64,000 bases of DNA, from NCBI RefSeq assembly GCF_001592365.1, contig NZ_BCWU01000004.1, positions 124,001 through 188,000 on the forward strand. The letters run 5' to 3'. Position 1 is the stretch's first letter, and the number at the start of each line of letters is the position of its first letter. The position numbers and the translations under genes are program-made. Below, piece after piece: positions 25,170 to 33,688 of this stretch. The DNA is from Gordonia hydrophobica NBRC 16057 (lineage in GTDB: Bacteria > Actinomycetota > Actinomycetes > Mycobacteriales > Mycobacteriaceae). Under the pieces are notes generated by a model, which did no database searches, was not told the origin of the DNA, and saw nothing but the letters and a program-made list of their open reading frames with translations.

Positions 25170-27050
25170 TCACGCGGGCGCGAACTGCGTCCGGTACAGC
25201 TCGGCATAACGACCGTCTCGCGCCAGCAGCGCGTCGTGATCGCCGCGTTCCACCACGCGACCGGCTTCGAGGACCACGATCTCGTCGGCGGCGCGGACGG
25301 TCGAGAGCCGGTGGGCGATCACCAGGGAGGTGCGACCTTCCAGCGCCTCGGCGAGCGCCGCGGACACCGCGGCCTCCGACGTCGAGTCCAGGTGCGCCGT
25401 CGCTTCGTCGAGGATCACCACCGACGGCTTCGCCAGGAGCAGGCGCGCGATGGTCAGCCGCTGGCGTTCGCCGCCGGACAGTCGGTAGCCGCGCTCGCCG
25501 ACCACCGTGTCCAGCCCGTTCGGGAGGGATCGCACCAGATCGGCCAGTCGCGCACGACTCAGCGCCTCCCACAGCTCGTCGTCCGACGCGTCGGGGTGCG
25601 CCAGTCGCAGATTGGCGCCGACGGTGTCGTGGAACAGGTGACCGTCCTGCGTCACCAGCCCCACCGTGCGGTGCACCGAGGTGGCCGTCAGGTCGCGCAG
25701 GTCCACGCCGTTGAGCGAGATGCTGCCGTCGTCGACGTCGTACAACCGGGTGGCCAGGGAGGCGATGGTCGATTTCCCCGCACCGGAGCTCCCGACCAGG
25801 GCCACCATCGACCCGGCGCGCACGTCCAGGTCGACGTGATGCAGCACGGTGCTGCCTCCGCGGGAGTCCAGTTGCGCCACTTCTTCGAGCGATGCCAGCG
25901 AGACCTTGTCGGCCGCCGGATACGCGAACGAGACGTCGTCGAAGCGCACCGTCACGCCGTGCTCGGCGTCGGGCACCGCGCGGGCGTCGGGCCGGTCGAC
26001 GATGAGCGGTGCGAGGTCGAGCACCTCGAAGACGCGCTCGAAGCTGACCAGCGCGCTCATCACCTCCACGCGGGCGTTCGCCAGTGCGGTCAGCGGCGCG
26101 TACATCCGCGTCAGCAGTAGCGCCAGGGAGACGACGGCGCCCGCCGACAGGTGCTGGTGCACTGCCAGCCATCCGCCGAGCCCGTAGACCAGCGCCAACG
26201 CCAGTGCCGAGACCAGCATCAACGCGGTGAAGAAGTAGTTCTGGAGCATCGCCTGCCGGACACCGATGTCACGGACGGCGTCGGCGCGGTCGGCGAACTC
26301 CTTCGACTCGGTCTGCGGACGACCGAAGAGCTTGACGAGGGTGGCGCCGGGCGCGGAGAACCGTTCCGTCATCTGGGTCGACATCCGTGCGTTGTGGTCA
26401 GCGCTCTCCCTGGCCAGACCGGCCATGCGCCGGCCCATCCGGCGCGCGGGGATCACGAAGACCGGCAGCAGGATCAGGGTCAGGAGGGTGATCTGCCAGC
26501 TCAGCGCCGTCATCACGCCCAGGGTGAGGATCAGTGTGACCAGGTTCGAGACCACCCCGGAGAGGGTGTCGCTGAACGCTCGTTGCGCCCCGATCACGTC
26601 GTTGTTGAGTCGACTCACCAACGCGCCGGTGCGGGTGCGGGTGAAGAAGGCGACCGGCATCTTCTGAACATGGTCGAAGACCGCGCGCCGGAGGTCGTAG
26701 ATCAGCCCCTCACCGATGTTCGACGACAGCCATCGCGTGCCGATCGAGGTGGCCGCCTCCGCGACGGCGATCGCCGCGATGAGCAGCGCGAGCAGGACGA
26801 TCTCGCGGCCCGCCGACGCACTGTTGGAGTTGATCAGGTTGACCACGCGTCCGGCCAACAGCGGGGTGACGACGGTCAGGACGGCGGTGACCACAGAGAG
26901 CACCAGGAAGGTGACGATGCGACGCCGGTGGGGTCGGGCGAAGCCGCCGATCCGGCGGATCGTCGCGCGTCGGTCGGCGCGCGCCGCGTGCGGATCGGAC
27001 GCGTGCATCGACTTGTACATGACGTCCCACGCCACTGATTCCATACTCAC
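25170..27050 (-). CDS. ABC exporter, fused membrane and ATPase domains
   Basis: 626 aa. Six transmembrane helices lie between residues 44 and about 315, followed by a nucleotide-binding domain: Walker A VGSSGAGKST (419-428), Q-loop near VTQDGHLF, signature LSGGERQ (524-530), Walker B VVILDEAT (544-551) and switch His in VIAHRLST. This is a half-transporter of the lipid/drug exporter class that works as a dimer. GTG 27050, with GGAG nine bases upstream, is the likely start; ATG 27044 is close. A palindromic operator lies just upstream. Confidence 0.92.
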   Translation of the reverse strand: MSMESVAWDVMYKSMHASDPHAARADRRATIRRIGGFARPHRRRIVTFLVLSVVTAVLTVVTPLLAGRVVNLINSNSASAGREIVLLALLIAAIAVAEAATSIGTRWLSSNIGEGLIYDLRRAVFDHVQKMPVAFFTRTRTGALVSRLNNDVIGAQRAFSDTLSGVVSNLVTLILTLGVMTALSWQITLLTLILLPVFVIPARRMGRRMAGLARESADHNARMSTQMTERFSAPGATLVKLFGRPQTESKEFADRADAVRDIGVRQAMLQNYFFTALMLVSALALALVYGLGGWLAVHQHLSAGAVVSLALLLTRMYAPLTALANARVEVMSALVSFERVFEVLDLAPLIVDRPDARAVPDAEHGVTVRFDDVSFAYPAADKVSLASLEEVAQLDSRGGSTVLHHVDLDVRAGSMVALVGSSGAGKSTIASLATRLYDVDDGSISLNGVDLRDLTATSVHRTVGLVTQDGHLFHDTVGANLRLAHPDASDDELWEALSRARLADLVRSLPNGLDTVVGERGYRLSGGERQRLTIARLLLAKPSVVILDEATAHLDSTSEAAVSAALAEALEGRTSLVIAHRLSTVRAADEIVVLEAGRVVERGDHDALLARDGRYAELYRTQFAPA

Positions 27051-27109
27051 CGGCGATCACTCCACTCGCGGTTGGCGGCCTCGACTCGATTCATGCCTCG
27101 AGTTCACTT

Positions 27110-27127
27110 CATCAAGTCGACTTGATG
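27110..27127 (-). promoter_or_regulatory. 18-bp perfect palindrome, probable operator of the ABC exporter
   Basis: CATCAAGTCGACTTGATG reads the same on both strands. On the minus strand a TTGACA -35 hexamer runs into its first bases (27131-27126), so a bound dimer would cover the promoter of the exporter at 27050. The shape resembles MarR-type sites. No regulator gene is adjacent; upp ends only a few bases away. Confidence 0.65.
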
Positions 27128-27132
27128 TCAAG

Positions 27133-27780
27133 TCACCGCGGACCGAACTGCCGGTCGCCCGCGTCGCCGAGGCCCGGGACGATGAACTTCGACTCGTTGA
27201 GGCACTCGTCGACGGCGCCGATCACCAACTTCAGCGGTTTGCCCCAGGTCCGTAGTGCGGCAACGCCTTCCGGCGCTCCCACGACGGACACCGCAGTCAC
27301 GTCCGTGGCACCGCGCGCCAGGATCAGGTCCAGGGTGTGCACCAACGAGCCGCCGGTGGCCAGCATCGGATCGAGCACACACACCGACCGGCCGCGCAGA
27401 TCCTGCGGCAGCGACGCCAGGTATTCGACCGGGACCGCAGTGGCCTCGTCCCGCGCCACTCCGACGAAGCCGATGCCCGCATCGGGCACCGCGGCGAGGG
27501 CGGCGTCGAGCATTCCGAGCCCGGCGCGCAGCACCGGGACGAACAACGGCGGTGAGACCAGTCGGGTGCAGGGCGCCGTCCCGACCGGGGTGGTCACCGC
27601 CACCGGCTCCTCGGGGGCGTCGGAGAACGCCTCGTAGACGAGCATGGTCGCGATGCGTGCGAGGGCGTTGCGGAAGGCCGGATTGGGCGTCGACTCATCG
27701 CGCAGCACCGCGAGCCAGGCCCGGGTCAGCGGATGGTCGACGATCGTGATCTGGAGGCCGGAGGGAGCAGGCTCAGTCAT
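27133..27780 (-). CDS. upp: Uracil phosphoribosyltransferase
   Basis: 215 aa. PRPP-binding loop CVLDPMLATGGSLVHTLD and uracil-binding C-terminus SKFIVPGLGDAGDRQFG are typical of Upp. It makes UMP from uracil and PRPP and belongs with punA, add, cdd and deoA in the salvage theme of this region. The N-terminal half shows the expected ITIVDHPL and LRDESTPNPAFR segments. ATG 27780. Confidence 0.96.
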   Translation of the reverse strand: MTEPAPSGLQITIVDHPLTRAWLAVLRDESTPNPAFRNALARIATMLVYEAFSDAPEEPVAVTTPVGTAPCTRLVSPPLFVPVLRAGLGMLDAALAAVPDAGIGFVGVARDEATAVPVEYLASLPQDLRGRSVCVLDPMLATGGSLVHTLDLILARGATDVTAVSVVGAPEGVAALRTWGKPLKLVIGAVDECLNESKFIVPGLGDAGDRQFGPR

Positions 27781-27881
27781 GGGCTCATCGTAATGGCCGG
27801 TGCGTCCCGGGCTCTGCGCGATGAGACACGCCGAGCGGTCGATGCGGGAACCGATCCGGCTCCGGCTGCGTCCAACTAGGT

Positions 27882-28205
27882 ATGAACGGTCAAACAGGTA
27901 CTTCAGTCACGGTCGATCCGGCGGCCACGGGCGCCGTCGCCTCCACCCAGGCGGACGCCGCCCAACGCGTCGCGGGATGCGCCACCGCCGAACGCGTCGA
28001 CACGGCATCGCTCGTCCCCACGTTCGGCCTGATCGGATCGTCGTTTCTGGCGGCGCTGACCCGCGTCGGCGCGGCGCGCACGGCGTCCTTCGACGCGCTC
28101 GCCTCCCGGCACACCGCGACGGCGACGCGCGCGACGGCGGCGGCGACCGCCTACGACTGCTGCGACGGTGACAGCGCGGGCGCGCTGACCGGGGTGCCGG
28201 CGTGA
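27882..28205 (+). CDS. EspC-like small probable type VII secretion substrate
   Basis: 107 aa, alanine-rich and predicted all-helical, with two amphipathic helices around residues 15-40 and 48-92. It ends with YDCCD (91-95), matching the YxxxD/E export signal of type VII substrates located just after the second helix. There is no signal peptide. It overlaps the following NlpC/P60 gene by four bases (GTGA), so the two are translationally coupled and may be co-exported. Family assignment (EspC/DUF2580-like) is inference from size, shape and motif. Confidence 0.65.
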   Translation: MNGQTGTSVTVDPAATGAVASTQADAAQRVAGCATAERVDTASLVPTFGLIGSSFLAALTRVGAARTASFDALASRHTATATRATAAATAYDCCDGDSAGALTGVPA

Positions 28206-29134
28206 GCGCCGCGCTGCTGATCGCCCCGCTCAAAGCGCTCGTCGCGACCCTCGGAACGGGCGTGCTCCCACCCGGTGCGGTCGACGGATACGCCCGGACA
28301 CGCAGTGTGCTCGACACTTCGGGCGCCCTGTCTACGAAGGGCGCTGATGTCGCGGAGGCGGGGTGGCTCGGCGCAGGCGGCGACGGCGCAGCGGCCGCGA
28401 CGCGCACGCTGGCCGTGGTCGACGGCGACGTCGGTGCCGCCGGAACCGACATCGCCGCCGTCGTCGAGACGGCGGCGGGCCACGTCAAGGCCGCCAACAG
28501 CGAACTCAACGCGTTGGTGGAGTCGTTCGTCACCGCTGCGGCCACCGTTCCCGCCATCACCACCCCCGCGGGGCTGGCCGCGCTCGTGCCGCTGGCGCTG
28601 AGTCACCTCGCCCGCGGTGCGGCGGTGGTACAGCGGGCTCAAGCCGAACTCGCCGACGATGCCGCGCGTCTGGGCAGACACCAGACACCGGCGATCACCG
28701 GGGTCTCCGGCGAGCCTGCGCCCGCCTCGACCGCCGCGGGCCGGATCCCGATCCGTCTCCCCGACGGCTCGGTCGCCTACGCCCCCAACGAACGCGCCGC
28801 GACCGCCGTCCGCGCCGCACTGAGTCGCCGCGGCACCCCGTATGTCTGGGGTGGAACCACCACCGACGGGTTCGACTGCAGCGGGTTCACCCAGTGGGCC
28901 TACCGGCAAGCCGGTCTCGAGTTACCGCGCCTGGCACAGGATCAGGACACCGCGGGCTTCCAGGTGTCGCAGGCCGATCTGCAGCCCGGCGACCTCGCCG
29001 TCTGGTCCGGCCACGTCGCGATGTACATCGGCAACGGACAGTTGGTGGAGACCGGCGGCGACCCGGTCGGCGTCACTCCGCTGCGGACCACCAACGCCGG
29101 ACAGACCTTCGAGGGCTTCTACCGACCGCGATGA
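28202..29134 (+). CDS. C40 (NlpC/P60) peptidoglycan endopeptidase
   Basis: 310 aa. The helical alanine-rich N-terminal half (residues 1-180) resembles a type VII partner domain and has no Sec signal. The C-terminal ~115 residues are an NlpC/P60 domain: YVWGGTTTDGFDCSGFTQWAYRQAG with catalytic Cys226, LQPGDLAVWSGHVAMYIGNGQLVE with His271, and a downstream polar residue. It should cut the D-Glu/mDAP bond in cell-wall stem peptides. Coupled to the EspC-like gene upstream, suggesting it leaves the cell through an ESX system encoded elsewhere. Confidence 0.88.
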   Translation: MSAALLIAPLKALVATLGTGVLPPGAVDGYARTRSVLDTSGALSTKGADVAEAGWLGAGGDGAAAATRTLAVVDGDVGAAGTDIAAVVETAAGHVKAANSELNALVESFVTAAATVPAITTPAGLAALVPLALSHLARGAAVVQRAQAELADDAARLGRHQTPAITGVSGEPAPASTAAGRIPIRLPDGSVAYAPNERAATAVRAALSRRGTPYVWGGTTTDGFDCSGFTQWAYRQAGLELPRLAQDQDTAGFQVSQADLQPGDLAVWSGHVAMYIGNGQLVETGGDPVGVTPLRTTNAGQTFEGFYRPR

Positions 29135-29234
29135 GGAGGCGAGAATTCCGGTCCCGTCGGCACGGGTCGGACCGCAGTCGACGCCGCTTCGTCCATCCCC
29201 GTGCAGCACGCACCGACGATCTTGATTAGGCTCA

Positions 29235-30503
29235 ATGACCATGGCCGGAGACATCGTTCCCATCGAACTCGGACTGACCGAAGGAAACCTCTTCACCCTG
29301 TGGGCGCCACGGTGGCGCGAGGGTGATGACGAGTGGGAGGCGTTCCTGGGTCTGGAAGACGATCTGTACGCCCTGAACAGCGTCGCCGACCTGGTCGCCT
29401 TCGTGCGCACCGACGACGACAACGACCTCGTCGACCACCCCGCGTGGGAGACCATCAAGCAGGTCCAAGCGGCCGAGCTCTCCCCGGACGACAAGCACAG
29501 CTACGACCTCATCGGGGTGCCCGAACTGGCCGCCGAGGACCCGCGGCCCGAGGTGCTGGCCGAGCTCGAGGACGCCCTGGAGATCGTGCGCATCATCGGC
29601 GAGGTCTGCGAGCTGACTCCGGTCACGAAGTTCTTCAACGGCAACCCGATCCTGGGCGCCGTGACCGTCGGGACCAACAACTTCAACGGCCGCGAAGGCG
29701 TCGACCTGTGGGTGCGCATCGGCCGGTTGATCGCCAAGCACTGGGACGATGTCATCGACGCCCTCGACGACGTGATCACCGTCCCGAAGGTCGACGCCGA
29801 CGCCGCCGCGACCGCGGAGGACGAGCTCGCGGCAGCGGCCTCCGCCGAGGACGAGGACGAGCCGGAGTTCGACGCCGTCGATCCGCTGCACGAGTCGGAC
29901 GACGACACCGACGACGATGACCAGGACGACGATGACGACGAGATCGACGAGGACGACTTCTGGGCCGGCGTCGGCATCGACCCGATCCGCATCTACACCG
30001 ACGGTGGCGAATTCCTCACCCTGCGCTGCTATCTCGGCGACGATCCGGTGTTCCTGGGCCGCAAGGGCACCATCTACGGTTTCGGCTCCGAACGGGCGCT
30101 GACGCGTTTCCTGGCCGACAACGACGACCACGACCTCGTGAAGCTGTCGACCTTCGACGAGGTGCGGGCCGCCGCCGACACCAACGAGTTGGAGTACGAC
30201 GTCCTCGCCGACAACGTCTACGCGCTGCAGGGGCTGAACGAGGACATTCTGGACGGTCCGCGCCGGATCGACAGTCGTCAGTTGGATCTGGCCGTCGAAC
30301 TGCTCACCGACGCCGCCGACTTCGCGGGCATCGACTCGGTGAACGAGGCCCTCGCCACCACCACCCCGCTGGGCTGGTTCGTCGACTACGCCATCAACCC
30401 GGATCCCAAGCGCCTCGCCCCCTCCGGCCCGTTCGACAACGAGGCCGAAGTCTGGCGGGCCCTGGTCCACGACTTCGAAGACCGCCTGGTGAAGCGGGGG
30501 TAG
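29235..30503 (+). CDS. Conserved acidic protein (Rv3311-like), unknown function
   Basis: 422 aa, strongly acidic. Two similar lobes: residues 1-180 with TLWAPRWREGDDEWEAFLGLEDDLYALNSVADLVAFVRTDDDNDLVDHPAW and 245-422 with FLTLRCYLGDDPVFLGRKGTIYGFGSERALTRFLADNDDHDLVKLSTF. They share a repeated pattern (fluorescence-like L.DD/G...F.S...L..F.....DHDLV), so this may be an internal duplication. The linker (about 215-242) is nearly all Asp/Glu. Length and position match Rv3311 of M. tuberculosis; some database entries call the family 'primosomal protein', which I cannot support from sequence. Start ATG 29235 or possibly 29241. Confidence 0.8.
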   Translation: MTMAGDIVPIELGLTEGNLFTLWAPRWREGDDEWEAFLGLEDDLYALNSVADLVAFVRTDDDNDLVDHPAWETIKQVQAAELSPDDKHSYDLIGVPELAAEDPRPEVLAELEDALEIVRIIGEVCELTPVTKFFNGNPILGAVTVGTNNFNGREGVDLWVRIGRLIAKHWDDVIDALDDVITVPKVDADAAATAEDELAAAASAEDEDEPEFDAVDPLHESDDDTDDDDQDDDDDEIDEDDFWAGVGIDPIRIYTDGGEFLTLRCYLGDDPVFLGRKGTIYGFGSERALTRFLADNDDHDLVKLSTFDEVRAAADTNELEYDVLADNVYALQGLNEDILDGPRRIDSRQLDLAVELLTDAADFAGIDSVNEALATTTPLGWFVDYAINPDPKRLAPSGPFDNEAEVWRALVHDFEDRLVKRG

Positions 30504-30534
30504 GCGCCGCGCGGCACCCACCCCCGACCTCGGG

Positions 30535-32331
30535 TCAGAACCAGGCGGGGTTCATCTCCGCCGACGTCGAGTCCATCGACGCGAGCAGGTCGATCCACGG
30601 GCCGACCTGCGGGAGTTCGTGCCGGAAGAAGTAGCGGGCGGCCATGCGCTTGCCGTCGTAGAAATCGCCCTGCGCATCACCCACCGCGAGGAACTGCTCC
30701 AGCCACAACCACGCGACGACGAGGTGCCCGAACGACTCCAGATAGACCGACGAGTTCGCGAGCGCGACAGCGGGATCGCGGTCGGCCCACAGCGCACCCG
30801 TCAGGTCGACGAGCCGAGTCCACGCCACGTCGAGCCGGTCCGCGTAGTCGGCCGCCGCTCCCCCGGCCGCGCGTGCGGCGGCGACGGTCGCGGCGATGCG
30901 CGCGGTCAGCAGCCCGAGCCCCTTGCCGCCCTGCATGATCACCTTGCGACCCAGCAGGTCCATGCCCTGAATGCCATGGGTGCCTTCGTGAATGGGGTTC
31001 AGCCGATTGTCGCGGTAGTGCTGCTCCACGTCGTAGTCGCGCGTGTAGCCGTAGCCGCCGTGCACCTGGATCGCGAGATCGTTGGCCTTCAAGCACCACT
31101 GCGACGGCCAGCTCTTGGCGATCGGCGTCAGCACGTCGAGGAGGAGCCCGATCTCGGCGGCCTCGTCGGCGTCCGCGGCGGTGATCTGATCGTCGACCAG
31201 CTTCGAGCAGTACAGCCCGAGTGCGAGACCGCCTTCCACGTACGCCTTCTGCGCCAGCAGCATGCGCCGCACATCGGTGTGCTCGATGATCGGCACCTGC
31301 GGCGACTCGGGATCCTTGGCGCCGAGCGGACGCCCCTGAGCGCGGCCGGCGGCGTACTCGACGGCCTTGAGGTACCCGACGTAGCCGAGGGCGGTGGCGA
31401 GGAAGCCGACCCCGATGCGCGCCTCGTTCATCATGTGGAACATGTACGACAGCCCGCGGTGCTCCTCGCCGACCAGGTAGCCGACCGCGCCCGCACGGCC
31501 GCCGGGCCGGTGGGTGCCGTCGCCGATCGCGAGCGCGGTGTTCGTGGTGCCGCGGTTGCCCATCTTGTGGTTCAGCCCGGTGAGCGTGATGTCGTTCCGC
31601 TCACCCCGACCGCCATCCGCCGCGGGGAGGTACTTCGGCACGATGATCAGCGAGATGCTGTGCACGCCGGGTCGGCCGCCAGGGGTCTTGGCGAGCACCA
31701 GGTGAACGATGTTCTCCGAGAGCTCGTGGTCGCCGCCGGAGATCCACATCTTGGAGCCGGTGACCCGGTAGGTGCCGTCGTCCTGCTTCTCGGCGCGGGT
31801 GGTGATGTCGGCGAGGGACGAGCCCGCCTGCGGCTCCGACAGGCACATGGTGCCGAACCAGCGGCCTTCGAGCATCGGCTTGACGAACGTCTCGATCTGG
31901 TCGTCGGTGCCGTACTCGGCCAGGAGTGCGGCGTTGGCGGTGGTCAACAGCGCGTACGACGCGGTGCTCGCATTGGCCGCCTGCAACCAGGCCATCGATG
32001 CGCGGGCGACGACGGTCGGCAGCTGCATGCCGCCTACCGACTCGTCGAACGTGCCCGTGATGAGGCCTGACTCGCCGTAGGCGTCCATCGCCGCCTTGAC
32101 CTCGGGGATCATCTCGACGGTGCCGTCGGGCCGCATGCGCGGTTCGTTGGCGTCGGCCACCCGGTTGTGCGGAGCGAAGTGCTTCTCACCGATGTCCGCG
32201 GTGAGGTCGAGGACGGCGTCGAAGGTCTCGCGCGAGTGCTCGGCATAGCGTTCGCGCCGAGTGAGCGCCTCGACGTCGAGCCATTCGTAGAGGAGGAAGT
32301 CGAGGTCGCGCCGGGAGAGTGCGTGGGACAT
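30535..32331 (-). CDS. Acyl-CoA dehydrogenase, long (~600 aa) form
   Basis: 598 aa. Family features: MCLSEPQAGSSLADITTRAEKQDDGTYRVTGSKMWISGGDHEL (flavin and substrate contacts), MMNEARIGVGF, QVHGGYGYTRDYDVEQHYRDNRLNPIHEGTHGIQGMDLLGRKV. The length and C-terminal extension are of the long-chain/AcdB-DmdC-like subgroup rather than the 380-aa type. It introduces a trans-2 double bond into acyl-CoA. It lies 29 bp after the thiolase on the same strand, and a divergent TetR gene follows, so this is probably a regulated beta-oxidation operon. Confidence 0.92.
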   Translation of the reverse strand: MSHALSRRDLDFLLYEWLDVEALTRRERYAEHSRETFDAVLDLTADIGEKHFAPHNRVADANEPRMRPDGTVEMIPEVKAAMDAYGESGLITGTFDESVGGMQLPTVVARASMAWLQAANASTASYALLTTANAALLAEYGTDDQIETFVKPMLEGRWFGTMCLSEPQAGSSLADITTRAEKQDDGTYRVTGSKMWISGGDHELSENIVHLVLAKTPGGRPGVHSISLIIVPKYLPAADGGRGERNDITLTGLNHKMGNRGTTNTALAIGDGTHRPGGRAGAVGYLVGEEHRGLSYMFHMMNEARIGVGFLATALGYVGYLKAVEYAAGRAQGRPLGAKDPESPQVPIIEHTDVRRMLLAQKAYVEGGLALGLYCSKLVDDQITAADADEAAEIGLLLDVLTPIAKSWPSQWCLKANDLAIQVHGGYGYTRDYDVEQHYRDNRLNPIHEGTHGIQGMDLLGRKVIMQGGKGLGLLTARIAATVAAARAAGGAAADYADRLDVAWTRLVDLTGALWADRDPAVALANSSVYLESFGHLVVAWLWLEQFLAVGDAQGDFYDGKRMAARYFFRHELPQVGPWIDLLASMDSTSAEMNPAWF

Positions 32332-32360
32332 GATCGTCTTTCGATTCGGTGGCGGCTCGG

Positions 32361-33578
32361 TCAGCTGAGGCGTTCGAGGACCATGGCCATGCCCTGCCCG
32401 CCGCCGACGCACATGGTCTCGACGCCGAACTGCTTGTCGTGCGTCTGGAGGTTGTTCAGCAGCGTAGCGGTGATGCGGGCGCCGGTCATGCCGAACGGGT
32501 GGCCGAGCGCAATGGCGCCGCCGGACACGTTCAGCGCGTCCTCGTCGATGCCGATCTCCCGGGCCGAGCCGATCACCTGGACGGCGAAGGCCTCGTTGAT
32601 CTCGAACAGGTCGATGTCGGAGACCGACATGCCCGCGATCTCCAGTGCGCGCCGGGTCGCCTCGATCGGTCCCAGACCCATGATCTCGGGCGAGAGCCCG
32701 GAGACGCCGGTCGACACGATCCGTGCGAGCGGGGTCAGGCCCAACTCCTTGGCGCGGACGTCGGACATGATGACGAGCGCGGCGGCGCCGTCGTTGAGCG
32801 GGCAGGCGTTACCGGCGGTCACGGTGCCGTCGGGGCGGAAGACCGGCTTCAGCCCGCTGACGGCTTCGTACGTGGTGCCGGGTCGAGGGCCGTCGTCAGC
32901 AGCGACCACCGTGCCGTCGGGCAGCGTGACCGGCGTGATCTCGCGCGCGAAGAAGCCCGACGCGATCGCCTCTTCGGCGCGGTTCTGTGACCGCACCGCC
33001 CACCGGTCCTGCTCCTCGCGGCTGATTCCGGTCTGCTGCGCGACGTTCTCGGCGGTCTGCCCCATGGAGATGTAGACGTCGGGGAGCTCACCGCCGTCTC
33101 GGGGATCGCTCCACTGCTTGCCGCCTGCGGCGAGTTCGGCGGTCCGCGCCTGTGCCGCGGCGAAGCGCGGGTTCTCGGTGTCGGGCAGACCGTCCGAGGT
33201 GCCCTTTCCGAACCGCGAGACGGTCTCGACGCCCGCGGAGATGAAGGTGTGGCCCTCCCCCGCCTTGATCGCATGCATCGCCATCCGAGTGGTCTGCAGC
33301 GACGACGAGCAGTAGCGCGTCACGGTGGTGCCGGGCATGAAGTCATAGCCTGCGCTGACCGCCACCGCGCGTCCCAGGTTGTGACCCTGCTCCCCGCCGG
33401 GCAGTCCGCACCCGAGGATCAGGTCGTTGACATCGCGCGGGTCGAGCGCAGGCACCTTCGCCAGCGCCGCCTGGACCATCTGGGTGGCGAGGTCGTCGGG
33501 ACGCATGTCCTTGAGCGATCCCTTTCCTGCACGACCGATGGGCGAGCGGGCGATCGAGACGATGACGGCTTCGGGCAT
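32361..33578 (-). CDS. Thiolase (acetyl-CoA C-acyltransferase)
   Basis: 405 aa. Nucleophilic cysteine in TRYCSSSLQT (Cys90), NEAFAV loop, GGAIALGHPFGMTGAR with the catalytic His, and the second Cys in ETMCVGGGQGMAM. A degradative-type thiolase releasing acetyl-CoA. First gene of the operon, with AGGAGAAG upstream of ATG 33578. It faces a TetR gene across a region with two operator palindromes. Confidence 0.94.
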   Translation of the reverse strand: MPEAVIVSIARSPIGRAGKGSLKDMRPDDLATQMVQAALAKVPALDPRDVNDLILGCGLPGGEQGHNLGRAVAVSAGYDFMPGTTVTRYCSSSLQTTRMAMHAIKAGEGHTFISAGVETVSRFGKGTSDGLPDTENPRFAAAQARTAELAAGGKQWSDPRDGGELPDVYISMGQTAENVAQQTGISREEQDRWAVRSQNRAEEAIASGFFAREITPVTLPDGTVVAADDGPRPGTTYEAVSGLKPVFRPDGTVTAGNACPLNDGAAALVIMSDVRAKELGLTPLARIVSTGVSGLSPEIMGLGPIEATRRALEIAGMSVSDIDLFEINEAFAVQVIGSAREIGIDEDALNVSGGAIALGHPFGMTGARITATLLNNLQTHDKQFGVETMCVGGGQGMAMVLERLS

Positions 33579-33602
33579 GACTTCTCCTGATCTTGACGCG
33601 AG

Positions 33603-33639
33603 AACTATGCAGGTACATAGTTTCTATGCAATTGCATAG
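33603..33639. promoter_or_regulatory. Two TetR-type operator palindromes between thiolase and tetR
   Basis: Site 1: AACTATG-N6-CATAGTT (33603-33622). Site 2: CTATGCAATTGCATAG, a perfect 16-bp palindrome (33624-33639). Both share the half-site CTATGCA/ACTATG. They sit 25-62 bp upstream of the thiolase start and 50-86 bp upstream of the TetR start, so one regulator could control both directions. Confidence 0.8.
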
Positions 33640-33688
33640 TTGTGGATGTCGTCATCGATGTCAAGAGCCGGGGAGGCATGATCGAAGC

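Noticed and set aside
24777..26120. 447-codon plus-strand open frame starting in the repeat region
   Set aside because: Most of it is antisense to the ABC exporter ATPase domain; the part outside overlaps repeat copy B.
30619..32070. 483-codon plus-strand open frame
   Set aside because: Antisense to the acyl-CoA dehydrogenase, which has complete family motifs.
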